NCBI RefSeq assembly: GCF_000826645.1
Contig: NZ_JXJP01000008.1
Coordinates: 434,001-498,000, forward strand
DNA length: 64,000 nucleotides
From: Psychroserpens mesophilus
GTDB taxonomy: Bacteria; Bacteroidota; Bacteroidia; Flavobacteriales; Flavobacteriaceae
Reading direction: 5' to 3'
This document shows, one piece after another, positions 52,647 through 60,313 of the stretch. Below the pieces are notes generated by a model. That model was not told the origin of the DNA and ran no database searches. It saw nothing but the letters and a program-made list of their open reading frames with translations. Every line of letters begins with the position of its first letter. Position 1 is the first letter of the stretch. A program made the translations under genes and the position numbers.

Positions 52647-53657
52647 TTACCATTTCATAATCACGCTTCCCCAAGTAAATCCGCTACCAAAAGCAGCCAA
52701 CACCACTGTATCGCCTTCTTTTATTTTACCTTCTTCCCAGGCTTCAGTTAAAGCAATTGGAATGGAAGCAGCAGTTGTGTTTCCATATTTCTGAATATTA
52801 TTAAACACCTGATGATCTTCTAATTTAAATTTACGCTGAATAAATTGTGCAATACGTAAATTCGCCTGATGCGGAATAAGCATATCAATATCATCTACTT
52901 GTAGCTTATTTTTCATTAAGCCTTCCATAATCACTTCACTAAAACGAACCACTGCATTTTTAAATACGAATTGTCCATTCATATATGGGAAATAACTTTC
53001 ATCATTTGGATCGTTATCAGCAAGAATATCACTTACCCAACGTTTGCCCATACCTGGAGCAATTAGCACTAATTCTTCGGCATGTTCACCTTGAGAATGT
53101 AAATGTGTAGATAAAATCCCTTTAGAAGAATCTTCTTCTCTGGTTAATACCGCAGCTCCTGCGCCATCACCAAAAATCACGGTCACACCTCGTCCTCGTG
53201 TCGTTTTATCTAATCCGTGAGAATGCAACTCACTTCCGATAACCAAAATATTTCTATACATCCCTGTTTTGATAAAATTGTCAGCTACAGACAACGCATA
53301 GACAAAACCCGAACACTGATTACGAACATCTAAGGCACCAACCGTTTTTATATCTAAAGCATGCTGAACCTGAACACCAGGACCAGGAAAGTACATGTCT
53401 GGACTCAAGGTTGCAAAAATGATAAAATCGATATCATTTTTATCAATTCCAGAACGTTCAATAGCAATTTTAGCAGCTTTCACTCCCATTCCAGCTGTTG
53501 TATCTTCTGTACCTTTTACAGCCCAACGACGCTCTTTAATTCCGGTTCGTTCTTGAATCCATTCGTCATTTGTATCCATCATTTTGGATAAATCATCATT
53601 GGTAACTACATTGTCAGGAACATAATGTCCTAAACCTATTATCTTGGAATTGTACAT
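52647..53657 (-). CDS. fabH: Beta-ketoacyl-ACP synthase III
   Basis: 336 residues. The catalytic triad is visible: Cys115 in VRNQCSGFVYAL, His in MLIPHQANLRI and Asn in YGNTTAASIPIAL. DEWIQERTGIKERRW and FGDGAGAAVL are family motifs. It condenses acetyl- or other acyl-CoA with malonyl-ACP to start fatty acid synthesis; branched starters are common in this lineage. No other fab gene is adjacent. Confidence 0.9.
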   Translation of the reverse strand: MYNSKIIGLGHYVPDNVVTNDDLSKMMDTNDEWIQERTGIKERRWAVKGTEDTTAGMGVKAAKIAIERSGIDKNDIDFIIFATLSPDMYFPGPGVQVQHALDIKTVGALDVRNQCSGFVYALSVADNFIKTGMYRNILVIGSELHSHGLDKTTRGRGVTVIFGDGAGAAVLTREEDSSKGILSTHLHSQGEHAEELVLIAPGMGKRWVSDILADNDPNDESYFPYMNGQFVFKNAVVRFSEVIMEGLMKNKLQVDDIDMLIPHQANLRIAQFIQRKFKLEDHQVFNNIQKYGNTTAASIPIALTEAWEEGKIKEGDTVVLAAFGSGFTWGSVIMKW

Positions 53658-53685
53658 AATATAATTTAGTATTAAATAAGTATTA

Positions 53686-53714
53686 CAAATTTAACTATTT
53701 AAGTCCTATTCCAA
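53686..53714 (-). promoter_or_regulatory. Promoter of fabH
   Basis: On the minus strand, TTG (53712-53714), an 18-bp spacer and TAAATTTG (53686-53693) fit TTG-N17-23-TAnnTTTG. The transcript would start near 53680, 23 bp before the ATG. Confidence 0.55.
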
Positions 53715-53723
53715 TCTGTATTC

Positions 53724-53739
53724 GTTATGCATGCATAAC
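53724..53739. promoter_or_regulatory. Perfect 16-bp palindrome in the fabH-htpG intergenic region
   Basis: GTTATGCATGCATAAC is identical to its reverse complement, and lies 10 bp upstream of the fabH -33 box and 125 bp before htpG. It is followed by the GTCAGTTTGTCA direct repeat (53751-53762). It is a candidate operator; the regulator is unknown. Confidence 0.4.
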
Positions 53740-53826
53740 ATCATAAAAATGTCAGTTTGTCACCTTATGCGTCTTGGTACTTTTTTTGACTAGTACATGT
53801 GAGTAAATTAAAATAATCATTAACAA

Positions 53827-53851
53827 GATTTCTGCCTTCGCAGGAATGACA
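53827..53851 (+). repeat. Short palindromic repeat before htpG
   Basis: GATTTCTGCCTTCGCAGGAATGACAA, a TTCTGC / GCAGGAA hairpin with the TGACA end seen in the trp spacers. It lies 13 bp before the htpG ATG. Confidence 0.65.
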
Positions 53852-53864
53852 AATAAATTATATC

Positions 53865-55778
53865 ATGACAAAAGGAAACATTAATGTATCGGTAGAAAAT
53901 ATTTTTCCGCTCATTAAAAAATTCTTGTACAGCGATCACGAAATATTTTTACGTGAATTAATTAGTAACGCTACTGATGCCACGCTAAAACTTAAACATC
54001 TAGCTAGTATTGGCGAATCGAAGTCAGAATACGGAAGCCCAATAATTGAAGTTAAGATTGATAAAGAAGGTAAAAAACTTCACATCATTGATCAAGGTTT
54101 AGGGATGACCGCTGAAGAAGTTGAAAAATACATTAACCAGGTTGCATTTTCTGGTGCTGAAGAATTTTTAGATAAGTATAAAGATTCGGCTAAAGATTCT
54201 GGAATTATTGGTCATTTCGGATTGGGATTCTATTCTGCGTTTATGGTAGCTGAAAAAGTTGAGATCATTACAAAATCTCATACAGATGCTCCAGCTGCAC
54301 ATTGGACCTGTGATGGTTCACCAGAATTTACTTTAGAAGCTTCAGACAAATCAGAAAGAGGAACAGAAATTATTCTTCATATTGCCGAAGATTCAACAGA
54401 ATTTTTAGAAGAAGCCAGAATTAGAGAATTACTTCTTAAGTATAACAAGTTTATGCCTGTTCCAATTAAATTTGGAACTAAAGACATTAACGATCCTGAT
54501 TTCACGCCTAAAACAACAAAAGATAAAGACGGCAAGGAAACCACTGAGCCTCATAAACAAATTACAGTTGATAACATCATCAATAATCCTAATCCAGCAT
54601 GGACGAAACAGCCAACGGAATTAGAAGATGAAGATTATAAAAATTTCTACAGAGAACTGTATCCAATGCAGTTTGAAGAGCCTTTGTTTCATATTCATTT
54701 AAATGTTGACTATCCGTTTAACTTAACAGGAATCTTGTATTTCCCTAAGATGACGAATGATTTGAATATTCAGAAGGACAAAATTCAGCTGTATCAAAAT
54801 CAGGTGTTTGTAACCGATAATGTGGAAGGCATTGTTCCTGAATTTTTAACGATGTTAAGAGGTGTTATTGATTCTCCAGATATTCCTCTAAATGTTTCTC
54901 GTAGCTATTTGCAAGCTGATGGAGCAGTGAAGAAAATCTCATCTTACATTACTCGTAAAGTTGCAGATAAATTGAAATCCTTATTCAATTCTAATCGTGA
55001 AGATTTTGAAAAGAAATGGGATGACATCAAAATCGTTATCGAATACGGAATGCTTTCCGAAGAAAAATTCTTTGAAAAAGCAGATGCATTCGCTCTATAT
55101 CCAACGGTTGATGGCACATTCTACACCTATGAAGAATTATTCAACAAAATTAAAGCGAAGCAAACAGATAAAGATGACAAACTAGTAATCTTGTATGCTT
55201 CTGACAAAGATGCACAACATTCATACATCGAGTCGGCTAAAGCCAAAGGTTATGAGGTTTTATTATTAGACTCACCAATTGTATCGCATTTAATTCAGAA
55301 GTTAGAGACTACGAAAGAAAATATTTCTTTTTCACGAGTTGATGGTGATCACATTGATAATTTAATTAAGAAAGATGAGACAGCAATTTCTAAATTATCT
55401 GAAGAAGAGAAGACTGCCTTAGATACCTTACTAAAGGAAACGATTTCTTCTGAAAAATTCATGGTGCAATTGGAAGCTATGGATAGTAACGCAAGTCCGT
55501 TTATCATTACCCAACCTGAATTTATGCGTCGTATGAAAGAGATGCAACAAACAGGTGGTGGCGGCGGAATGTTTGGAATGGGTAACATGCCAGAAATGTA
55601 CAATCTTATCGTGAATACCAACTCTGAATTAGTTAGTGAAATTCTAAACACCAAAACCAAGAAAAAGCAAGAACGTTTAATAAATCAAAGTTTAGACCTA
55701 GCGCGCTTATCGCAAGGTTTGCTTAAAGGGGAAGAGTTAACTAATTTTATCAAGCGCAGTTATGACATGATAAAGTAG
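53865..55778 (+). CDS. htpG: Molecular chaperone HtpG (Hsp90)
   Basis: 637 residues. The N-terminal GHKL ATPase domain shows ELISNATDATLKLKHLA, DQGLGMTAEEV, and GHFGLGFYSAFMVA. The middle domain follows (LYPMQFEEPLFHIHLNVDYPF, LYFPKMTNDLNIQKDKIQLYQNQVFV). The C-terminal dimerisation domain is present and ends in a Met/Gly-rich stretch (GGGGGMFGMGNMPEM). It refolds or stabilises stress-labile proteins in the cytoplasm. It probably has its own stress-type promoter in the 208-bp upstream gap. Confidence 0.95.
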   Translation: MTKGNINVSVENIFPLIKKFLYSDHEIFLRELISNATDATLKLKHLASIGESKSEYGSPIIEVKIDKEGKKLHIIDQGLGMTAEEVEKYINQVAFSGAEEFLDKYKDSAKDSGIIGHFGLGFYSAFMVAEKVEIITKSHTDAPAAHWTCDGSPEFTLEASDKSERGTEIILHIAEDSTEFLEEARIRELLLKYNKFMPVPIKFGTKDINDPDFTPKTTKDKDGKETTEPHKQITVDNIINNPNPAWTKQPTELEDEDYKNFYRELYPMQFEEPLFHIHLNVDYPFNLTGILYFPKMTNDLNIQKDKIQLYQNQVFVTDNVEGIVPEFLTMLRGVIDSPDIPLNVSRSYLQADGAVKKISSYITRKVADKLKSLFNSNREDFEKKWDDIKIVIEYGMLSEEKFFEKADAFALYPTVDGTFYTYEELFNKIKAKQTDKDDKLVILYASDKDAQHSYIESAKAKGYEVLLLDSPIVSHLIQKLETTKENISFSRVDGDHIDNLIKKDETAISKLSEEEKTALDTLLKETISSEKFMVQLEAMDSNASPFIITQPEFMRRMKEMQQTGGGGGMFGMGNMPEMYNLIVNTNSELVSEILNTKTKKKQERLINQSLDLARLSQGLLKGEELTNFIKRSYDMIK

Positions 55779-55811
55779 TTAAATTATCTAGAGATTAATA
55801 TACATTTTAAA

Positions 55812-55846
55812 TTTAAGCCGCCTTTAATCGAGGTGGCTTTTTTATT
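55812..55846 (+). terminator. Terminator of htpG
   Basis: AAGCCGCCT (55815-55823) pairs with AGGTGGCTT (55831-55839), followed by T runs. It lies 36 bp after the htpG stop. Confidence 0.85.
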
Positions 55847-55977
55847 TAAAAAACTTTCTCATTGTTAATGAATACGTAACACTAGTTACATTCCAGCATG
55901 ACATATATCATATTATTTTGAAAGAGGATTATTTACCTTTAAGTAGTTACTGAAGCTAAGAATCATAAAGTCACTAA

Positions 55978-56022
55978 AAGCTGTATGTCTCAATTGAATT
56001 CATTGGTAAACGCATACAGCTT
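55978..56022. promoter_or_regulatory. 10-bp inverted repeat upstream of the sulfur operon
   Basis: AAGCTGTATG (55978-55987) is repeated inverted as CATACAGCTT (56013-56022) with a 25-nt spacer containing TGAATTCA, itself a palindrome. It lies 28 bp before the SQR-like ATG. It could be an operator pair or a 5'-leader hairpin. There is no T run behind it, so it is not a terminator. Confidence 0.5.
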
Positions 56023-56050
56023 ATGACCTAAACCGATAAAAATAGATATA

Positions 56051-57295
56051 ATGAAAGAGCTACTCATATTAGGCGCAGGCACATCAGGAACAATGATGGC
56101 AAATCATCTTAGAAAAACGCTTCCAAAAAAAGAATGGAATTTAACTATAGTCGATCAGGAAGAAACCCATTATTATCAACCTGGCTTTTTATTTCTGCCT
56201 TTCGATTTGTATAAGTCTAAAGATGTCAAAAAGAAAATAGATAAGTTCATTCCGAAAGGGGTTAATTTAATTAACGCAAAAATTGAACGTATAGATAAGG
56301 ATAATGATATCGTATGGCTTAAAAATGATACATCTTTAAAATATGATATTTTAATTATTGCCACAGGCACTAATATCGCTCCTCAAGAAATTGAAGGCAT
56401 GTTGGGCGATCATTGGTACCAAAGCGTATTTGATTTTTACACGTTTGAAGGCGCAAGAAACTTACGCAATAAATTAAGACAATGGGAAGGCGGGAAACTT
56501 GTGGTGCATATCTCTGAAATGCCTATTAAATGTCCAGTGGCACCTTTGGAATTCGCTTTTTTAGCAGACTCTTATTTTATTAATAAAGGCATGCGAGATA
56601 AAGTTGAAATTACTTATGTAACACCTATGTCTGGAGCATTTACAAAACCAAAAGCAACTGAAGCATTAGACTATTTGTTAAAACAAAAAAACATCAAAGT
56701 TGTTCCCGATTTTAATATAGAACGTGTCGATGCAGAGCATAAAAAAATCATAGATTACGGAGGTGAAGAAGTTTCTTATGATCTCCTGGTAACTGTTCCA
56801 ACAAATATGGGTGACGCAATGATTGAGCGCTCAGGATTTGGTGATGAATTAAATTTTGTACCAACCGACAAAGCAACGCTTCAATCCAAAGTAAAAAACA
56901 ATATTTTTGCTATTGGCGATGCTACAAATATTCCTGCATCTAAAGCAGGTTCTGTCGCACATTTTGAGGCTGAAATCCTAACCGATAATATTATGAGATA
57001 TATAGCAGGAAAAGCCCTTAAAAAAGAATATGATGGTCATGCCAATTGCTTCATAGAGACAGGTCATGGAAAAGCTTTATTAATAGACTTTAATTACAAT
57101 CAAGAACCAGTAAAAGGCACATTTCCATTTCCAGGTATTGGTCCATTAAGTTTATTAAAGGAAACGCATATGAATCATATGGGAAAATTGGCTTTCCGAT
57201 GGATTTATTGGAACATGCTAATCAAAGGTAAACACATTCCGTTTGTATCTGCAAAAATGGATACAGCAGGAAAGGAATTAGAAGAATCAAATTAA
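56051..57295 (+). CDS. Sulfide:quinone oxidoreductase-like FAD protein
   Basis: 414 residues, an FAD-binding two-dinucleotide-fold enzyme. LLILGAGTSGTMMANHL binds FAD ADP, IIATGTNIAP follows, NNIFAIGDATNIPASKAGSVAHFE is the second flavin motif, and GHANCFIETGHGKALLIDFNYNQEPV is the SQR-type C-terminal segment. Cysteines 161 (IKCPVAPLEF) and 333 are at SQR-like positions; a third canonical cysteine is absent, as in some SQR types. It likely oxidises sulfide or polysulfide and reduces quinone at the membrane. It is first in a three-gene operon with TusE/DsrC-like and DsrE-like proteins. Confidence 0.8.
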   Translation: MKELLILGAGTSGTMMANHLRKTLPKKEWNLTIVDQEETHYYQPGFLFLPFDLYKSKDVKKKIDKFIPKGVNLINAKIERIDKDNDIVWLKNDTSLKYDILIIATGTNIAPQEIEGMLGDHWYQSVFDFYTFEGARNLRNKLRQWEGGKLVVHISEMPIKCPVAPLEFAFLADSYFINKGMRDKVEITYVTPMSGAFTKPKATEALDYLLKQKNIKVVPDFNIERVDAEHKKIIDYGGEEVSYDLLVTVPTNMGDAMIERSGFGDELNFVPTDKATLQSKVKNNIFAIGDATNIPASKAGSVAHFEAEILTDNIMRYIAGKALKKEYDGHANCFIETGHGKALLIDFNYNQEPVKGTFPFPGIGPLSLLKETHMNHMGKLAFRWIYWNMLIKGKHIPFVSAKMDTAGKELEESN

Positions 57296-57317
57296 TCATA
57301 ACTTAAATTTTAAAACA

Positions 57318-57632
57318 ATGGTAGTAGAAAAAATATATGGCGAAGTTTGTGTTACTTGTAATGAACAAGGATATTTAACCGATTTAAATCAATGGACTAA
57401 AGACATCGGATTAGAAATCGCTAAAGAAGAAGGCATTGAAATGACTGATAAGCATTGGGAAGTCATTGATTACCTAAGAGATCAATGTAAAAAACAAGTG
57501 CCTCTGAGTATTCGAAAAATAGGAAAAAGTGGCGTGGTGAGTATTAAAGAATTCTATCAATTATTTCCAAAAGGCCCTTTAAAAATATCAAGCAGAATAG
57601 CAGGAATCCCAAAACCTGTAAGCTGTATCTAA
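57318..57632 (+). CDS. TusE/DsrC-family sulfur-relay protein with N-terminal CxxC
   Basis: 104 residues. The TusE/DsrC core is clear: DLNQWTKDIGLEIAKEEGIEMTDKHWEVIDYLRDQ and FYQLFPKGPLKI, with the C-terminal arm ending IPKPVSCI, where Cys103 is the sulfur-carrying CysA. The CysB position 11 residues earlier is Ser92. Unlike usual members, the N-terminus has a Cys11-Val-Thr-Cys14 pair. It should accept sulfur from the SQR-like or DsrE-like partner. It starts 22 bp after the SQR-like stop. Confidence 0.85.
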   Translation: MVVEKIYGEVCVTCNEQGYLTDLNQWTKDIGLEIAKEEGIEMTDKHWEVIDYLRDQCKKQVPLSIRKIGKSGVVSIKEFYQLFPKGPLKISSRIAGIPKPVSCI

Positions 57633-57650
57633 CGCATTAAAATATTAATC

Positions 57651-58166
57651 ATGGAAAATACGATAACAAACCCAACGGCTGAAAAAACAGAAGATAAAAA
57701 ACCCATCAAAAAAATGATGCTGATTCTTTCTAAAGCAACAATAGATAATGTATACGCATGTTTTATTCTTGCTAATGGCGCCAGAATGGAAGGCATAGAA
57801 TCTGAAATTTTCTTTACGTTCTTTGGCTTAGAAGCCATTCAAAAAAAGAAATTAGAACATTTACATGTTGCTACAGTTGGCAATCCAGGCATGCACATTC
57901 CTACTCTTCTTGGTGGTTTACCAGGTATGGAAGCGTTAGCAACAAAAATGATGAAATCAGAAATGGAAAAGCTTGATATTCCACCAGTTGGGGAGTTTTT
58001 AGAAATTCTTGCTGCCTCTGGAACAAAACTTTGGGCTTGTAAACTAGCTATGGATATGTTCCATATTGAAAAGGAACATTTAATTGATGATCTTGATGGT
58101 GTTTTAACTGTTGGTGATTTTTATACTCGTGCACAAGGAGACAATACGCAACTCATGTTTATATAA
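57651..58166 (+). CDS. DsrE-like (DsrE2-type) sulfur-transfer protein
   Basis: 171 residues of the DsrE/DsrF/DsrH-like family. IDNVYACFILANGARMEGIE carries Cys37, IFFTFFGLEAI follows, and GTKLWACKLAMDMF carries Cys130, at the position of the conserved active cysteine. These proteins take sulfane sulfur from upstream donors and pass it on to TusE/DsrC-type partners. The N-terminal 20 residues are hydrophilic and variable. It is last in the operon, with a terminator at 58187-58217. Confidence 0.82.
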   Translation: MENTITNPTAEKTEDKKPIKKMMLILSKATIDNVYACFILANGARMEGIESEIFFTFFGLEAIQKKKLEHLHVATVGNPGMHIPTLLGGLPGMEALATKMMKSEMEKLDIPPVGEFLEILAASGTKLWACKLAMDMFHIEKEHLIDDLDGVLTVGDFYTRAQGDNTQLMFI

Positions 58167-58186
58167 TATCTTCTAGATTACATAAT

Positions 58187-58217
58187 AAACCACTTTGTTC
58201 CTTCAAGGTGGTTTTTA
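58187..58217 (+). terminator. Terminator of the sulfur operon
   Basis: AAACCACTTTG (58187-58197) pairs with CAAGGTGGTTT (58204-58214) with one G-U pair, followed by T residues. It lies 20 bp after the DsrE-like stop. Confidence 0.8.
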
Positions 58218-58280
58218 TGGTTCTAGTTATTAATAAAAAACTTAACTTGTTTCCATCAATCAAATTCCAAATAATTGCTC

Positions 58281-59360
58281 ATGAACAAGTTCGTTATTAC
58301 ATTCGTTATTCTAAACATGATCACCTTGTGTTTAGTCGCTCAATCAAGAACTGAAATATCAAACAGCTTATTTAAAAGCTTAAGCAATGATGGCCATGTA
58401 GTTGGGGCATCAGCTGGATATTGGGTTAACGGACAAACATTATGGGAATCGTCCATTGGATATGCCAACCAAAAGGACAAAAAAGGTTTCAATGTAGACA
58501 CCAAAGTTCGTATTGCATCTATCGCTAAATCAATGACAGCGGTTGCTGTTATGCAATTAGTAGAACAAGGACAAATAGATCTTGATCTTCCAATTGACAC
58601 CTACATTTCTGATTTTATTCAAAAAGGAAAAACCAAAATCACAACAAAACATATTTTATCTCATACGTCTGGAATAAATGCATATAAGAACAAAAAAGAA
58701 GCTGAAAACACAATCAATTATGAAACTCTGAAGGATGCTTATGACGTTTTTAAAGACCGAAAATTGCGCTTTGAACCAGGAACAGAATACTTTTATACCA
58801 GTTATGGCTATGTGGTACTCGGAATGTTAATTGAGAATGTTTCAGGCCTATCTTATGAATCATACATGAAAACTTATATTTGGGATAAGGCTGGAATGAC
58901 ACATACAGGCGTTGAAAAGTTTAATGAAAAACCAGAGCATTCTTCTGAACTATATCATAAACAAAAACAATTTAAACTAATAGAAGCCATCCCTAACAAC
59001 CTAAGTAATCGCGTTCCTGGAGGTGGATTGTACAGTACTGCATCAGATATATTACGTTTTGGAAATGCTTTACTCAATTATGATTTAATTCGTGAAGACA
59101 CACTAGCGTTGATGCTGCAACATCATAGTTTAGAAAAAGTAAACAATGGTTATGGTCTTGGTTTTTACCTTTATGGAAAACAACCTAATGAAAGCACTAT
59201 TTATGGTCATGGTGGTGCACAAACTGGTTCCTCAACACAACTGTTTGTAATACCCAGTCTAAAAACTGTAGTTGTTGTGTTATCAAATACATCTGGAGCT
59301 GGAGAACATGTTTCTGCTGTTGCCGGAAAATTAATTGACATTTCGCAAGAGCAAGACTAA
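58281..59360 (+). CDS. Secreted serine hydrolase, beta-lactamase-like
   Basis: 359 residues from the ATG at 58281 with a signal peptide ending LVAQ. The class C-type fold shows VRIASIAKSMTAVAVMQL (SIAK; Ser/Lys pair), ILSHTSGINAY, YFYTSYGYVVLGMLIE (YTS at the YxN position) and GHGGAQTGSS (HGG, KTG equivalent). It is an exported hydrolase of unknown substrate. It is followed by a Crp/Fnr-type regulator gene and, further on, a second serine hydrolase. Confidence 0.88.
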   Translation: MNKFVITFVILNMITLCLVAQSRTEISNSLFKSLSNDGHVVGASAGYWVNGQTLWESSIGYANQKDKKGFNVDTKVRIASIAKSMTAVAVMQLVEQGQIDLDLPIDTYISDFIQKGKTKITTKHILSHTSGINAYKNKKEAENTINYETLKDAYDVFKDRKLRFEPGTEYFYTSYGYVVLGMLIENVSGLSYESYMKTYIWDKAGMTHTGVEKFNEKPEHSSELYHKQKQFKLIEAIPNNLSNRVPGGGLYSTASDILRFGNALLNYDLIREDTLALMLQHHSLEKVNNGYGLGFYLYGKQPNESTIYGHGGAQTGSSTQLFVIPSLKTVVVVLSNTSGAGEHVSAVAGKLIDISQEQD

Positions 59361-59480
59361 ACAGCTTCACTTTGTCATAAAAACGTCAGATAACCTAATT
59401 TATCATTAGAATATCGTTGCTTATACACATATTTGAAAGCTTTTACGTATTTTATAGTAAGAATTAAGTTTTTTTCAAAA

Positions 59481-60065
59481 ATGCGATCTGATAACACGGT
59501 CATATATAAGGTTTTCAAAGATCTCAATTTCTCTCAAGCAGAAATAAAGATCATAGAAGCTGCAATGGAGAAGATTGTTTTAAAAAAGGGAGTTATACTT
59601 ATTCAAGCAGGTGACAATGTAGATGCCATGTATTTCATATTAGATGGCTGCCTAAGAACTTTCTACATTGATAGTCAAGGAAAAGAACACACTATCCAAT
59701 TTGGAATAAATGATTGGTGGATTACCGATTTTACGGCATTTTTCACAGAATCTAAGGCCATAATGAATTTAGAAGTATTACGTGATGCCATAATTTATAA
59801 AATTTCAAGAGATGCCCGAGAGTATATGTTTGCGCAGATTCCTAAAACGGAAACCTTTATCAGAAAAAAATTGGAAAACGCTTATGCCGCTTTCCAAAAA
59901 CGCATACTTTCAAATTTGTCACAAACAGCAACAGAGCGTTATTTGAACTTTATTTCAACATATCCTAATATAGAAAAATCGATTAAAAATTACCACATTG
60001 CCTCTTATTTAGGAATAACAACAGAAAGCCTAAGTAGAATTCGAAAAGAGTTAGCAAAACAGTAA
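59481..60065 (+). CDS. Crp/Fnr-family transcriptional regulator
   Basis: 194 residues from the ATG at 59481; the preceding frame from a TTG at 59433 has no support. An N-terminal cyclic-nucleotide-binding beta-roll (LKKGVILIQAGDNVDAMYFILDGCLRTFY, IQFGINDWWITD) is followed by a C-terminal helix-turn-helix (NYHIASYLGITTESLSRIRKEL). No Fnr-type cysteines are present. Effector and targets are unknown. It stands between two serine hydrolase genes on the same strand, which may be among its targets, but the 120-bp gap on its left allows independent transcription. Confidence 0.88.
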   Translation: MRSDNTVIYKVFKDLNFSQAEIKIIEAAMEKIVLKKGVILIQAGDNVDAMYFILDGCLRTFYIDSQGKEHTIQFGINDWWITDFTAFFTESKAIMNLEVLRDAIIYKISRDAREYMFAQIPKTETFIRKKLENAYAAFQKRILSNLSQTATERYLNFISTYPNIEKSIKNYHIASYLGITTESLSRIRKELAKQ

Positions 60066-60106
60066 ATTTCTTATCATACATCAATTTTTTTATTCCTAGA
60101 TTCATA

Positions 60107-60114
60107 TATCTTTG
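60107..60114 (+). promoter_or_regulatory. -7 box TATCTTTG of a candidate small RNA
   Basis: TATCTTTG is identical to the -7 box in front of the trp operon. No good -33 TTG lies at the right distance. A transcript starting near 60121 would end at the terminator 60171-60202 without a coding frame. Confidence 0.4.
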
Positions 60115-60120
60115 TCGCAT

Positions 60121-60202
60121 AATTGGAAATAAATATCCCCTTTATAAATCCCTAATGATTAATAGCTAAAAAAGCGCAAGTAGAAATACCTGCGCTTTTT
60201 TT
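60121..60202 (+). ncRNA. Candidate small RNA, about 80 nt
   Basis: Interval between the predicted start at 60121 and the end of a strong terminator at 60202. It contains AATGATTAATAGC (60153-60165), the motif found before the orphan terminators at 52020 and 52200. No open frame longer than four codons is present. It is placed in the 248-bp gap between the Crp/Fnr gene and the second serine hydrolase gene. It is not assigned to a known family by me; Flavo-1-like RNAs would be one to compare. Confidence 0.4.
60171..60202 (+). terminator. Terminator of the Crp/Fnr gene or of a small RNA
   Basis: AGCGCA (60173-60178) pairs with TGCGCT (60191-60196), with flanking A/T pairs and a seven-T run. It lies 106 bp after the Crp/Fnr stop. 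Confidence 0.8.
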
Positions 60203-60313
60203 ATGACTTAAAATTATACTGTTAAAATAATTAAATCAAAATACTGTAACCTAATATCATTTTAATCGTCCTATATAAAATCGTAAATTTCAGCAATCAA
60301 TTCTACAATCATT

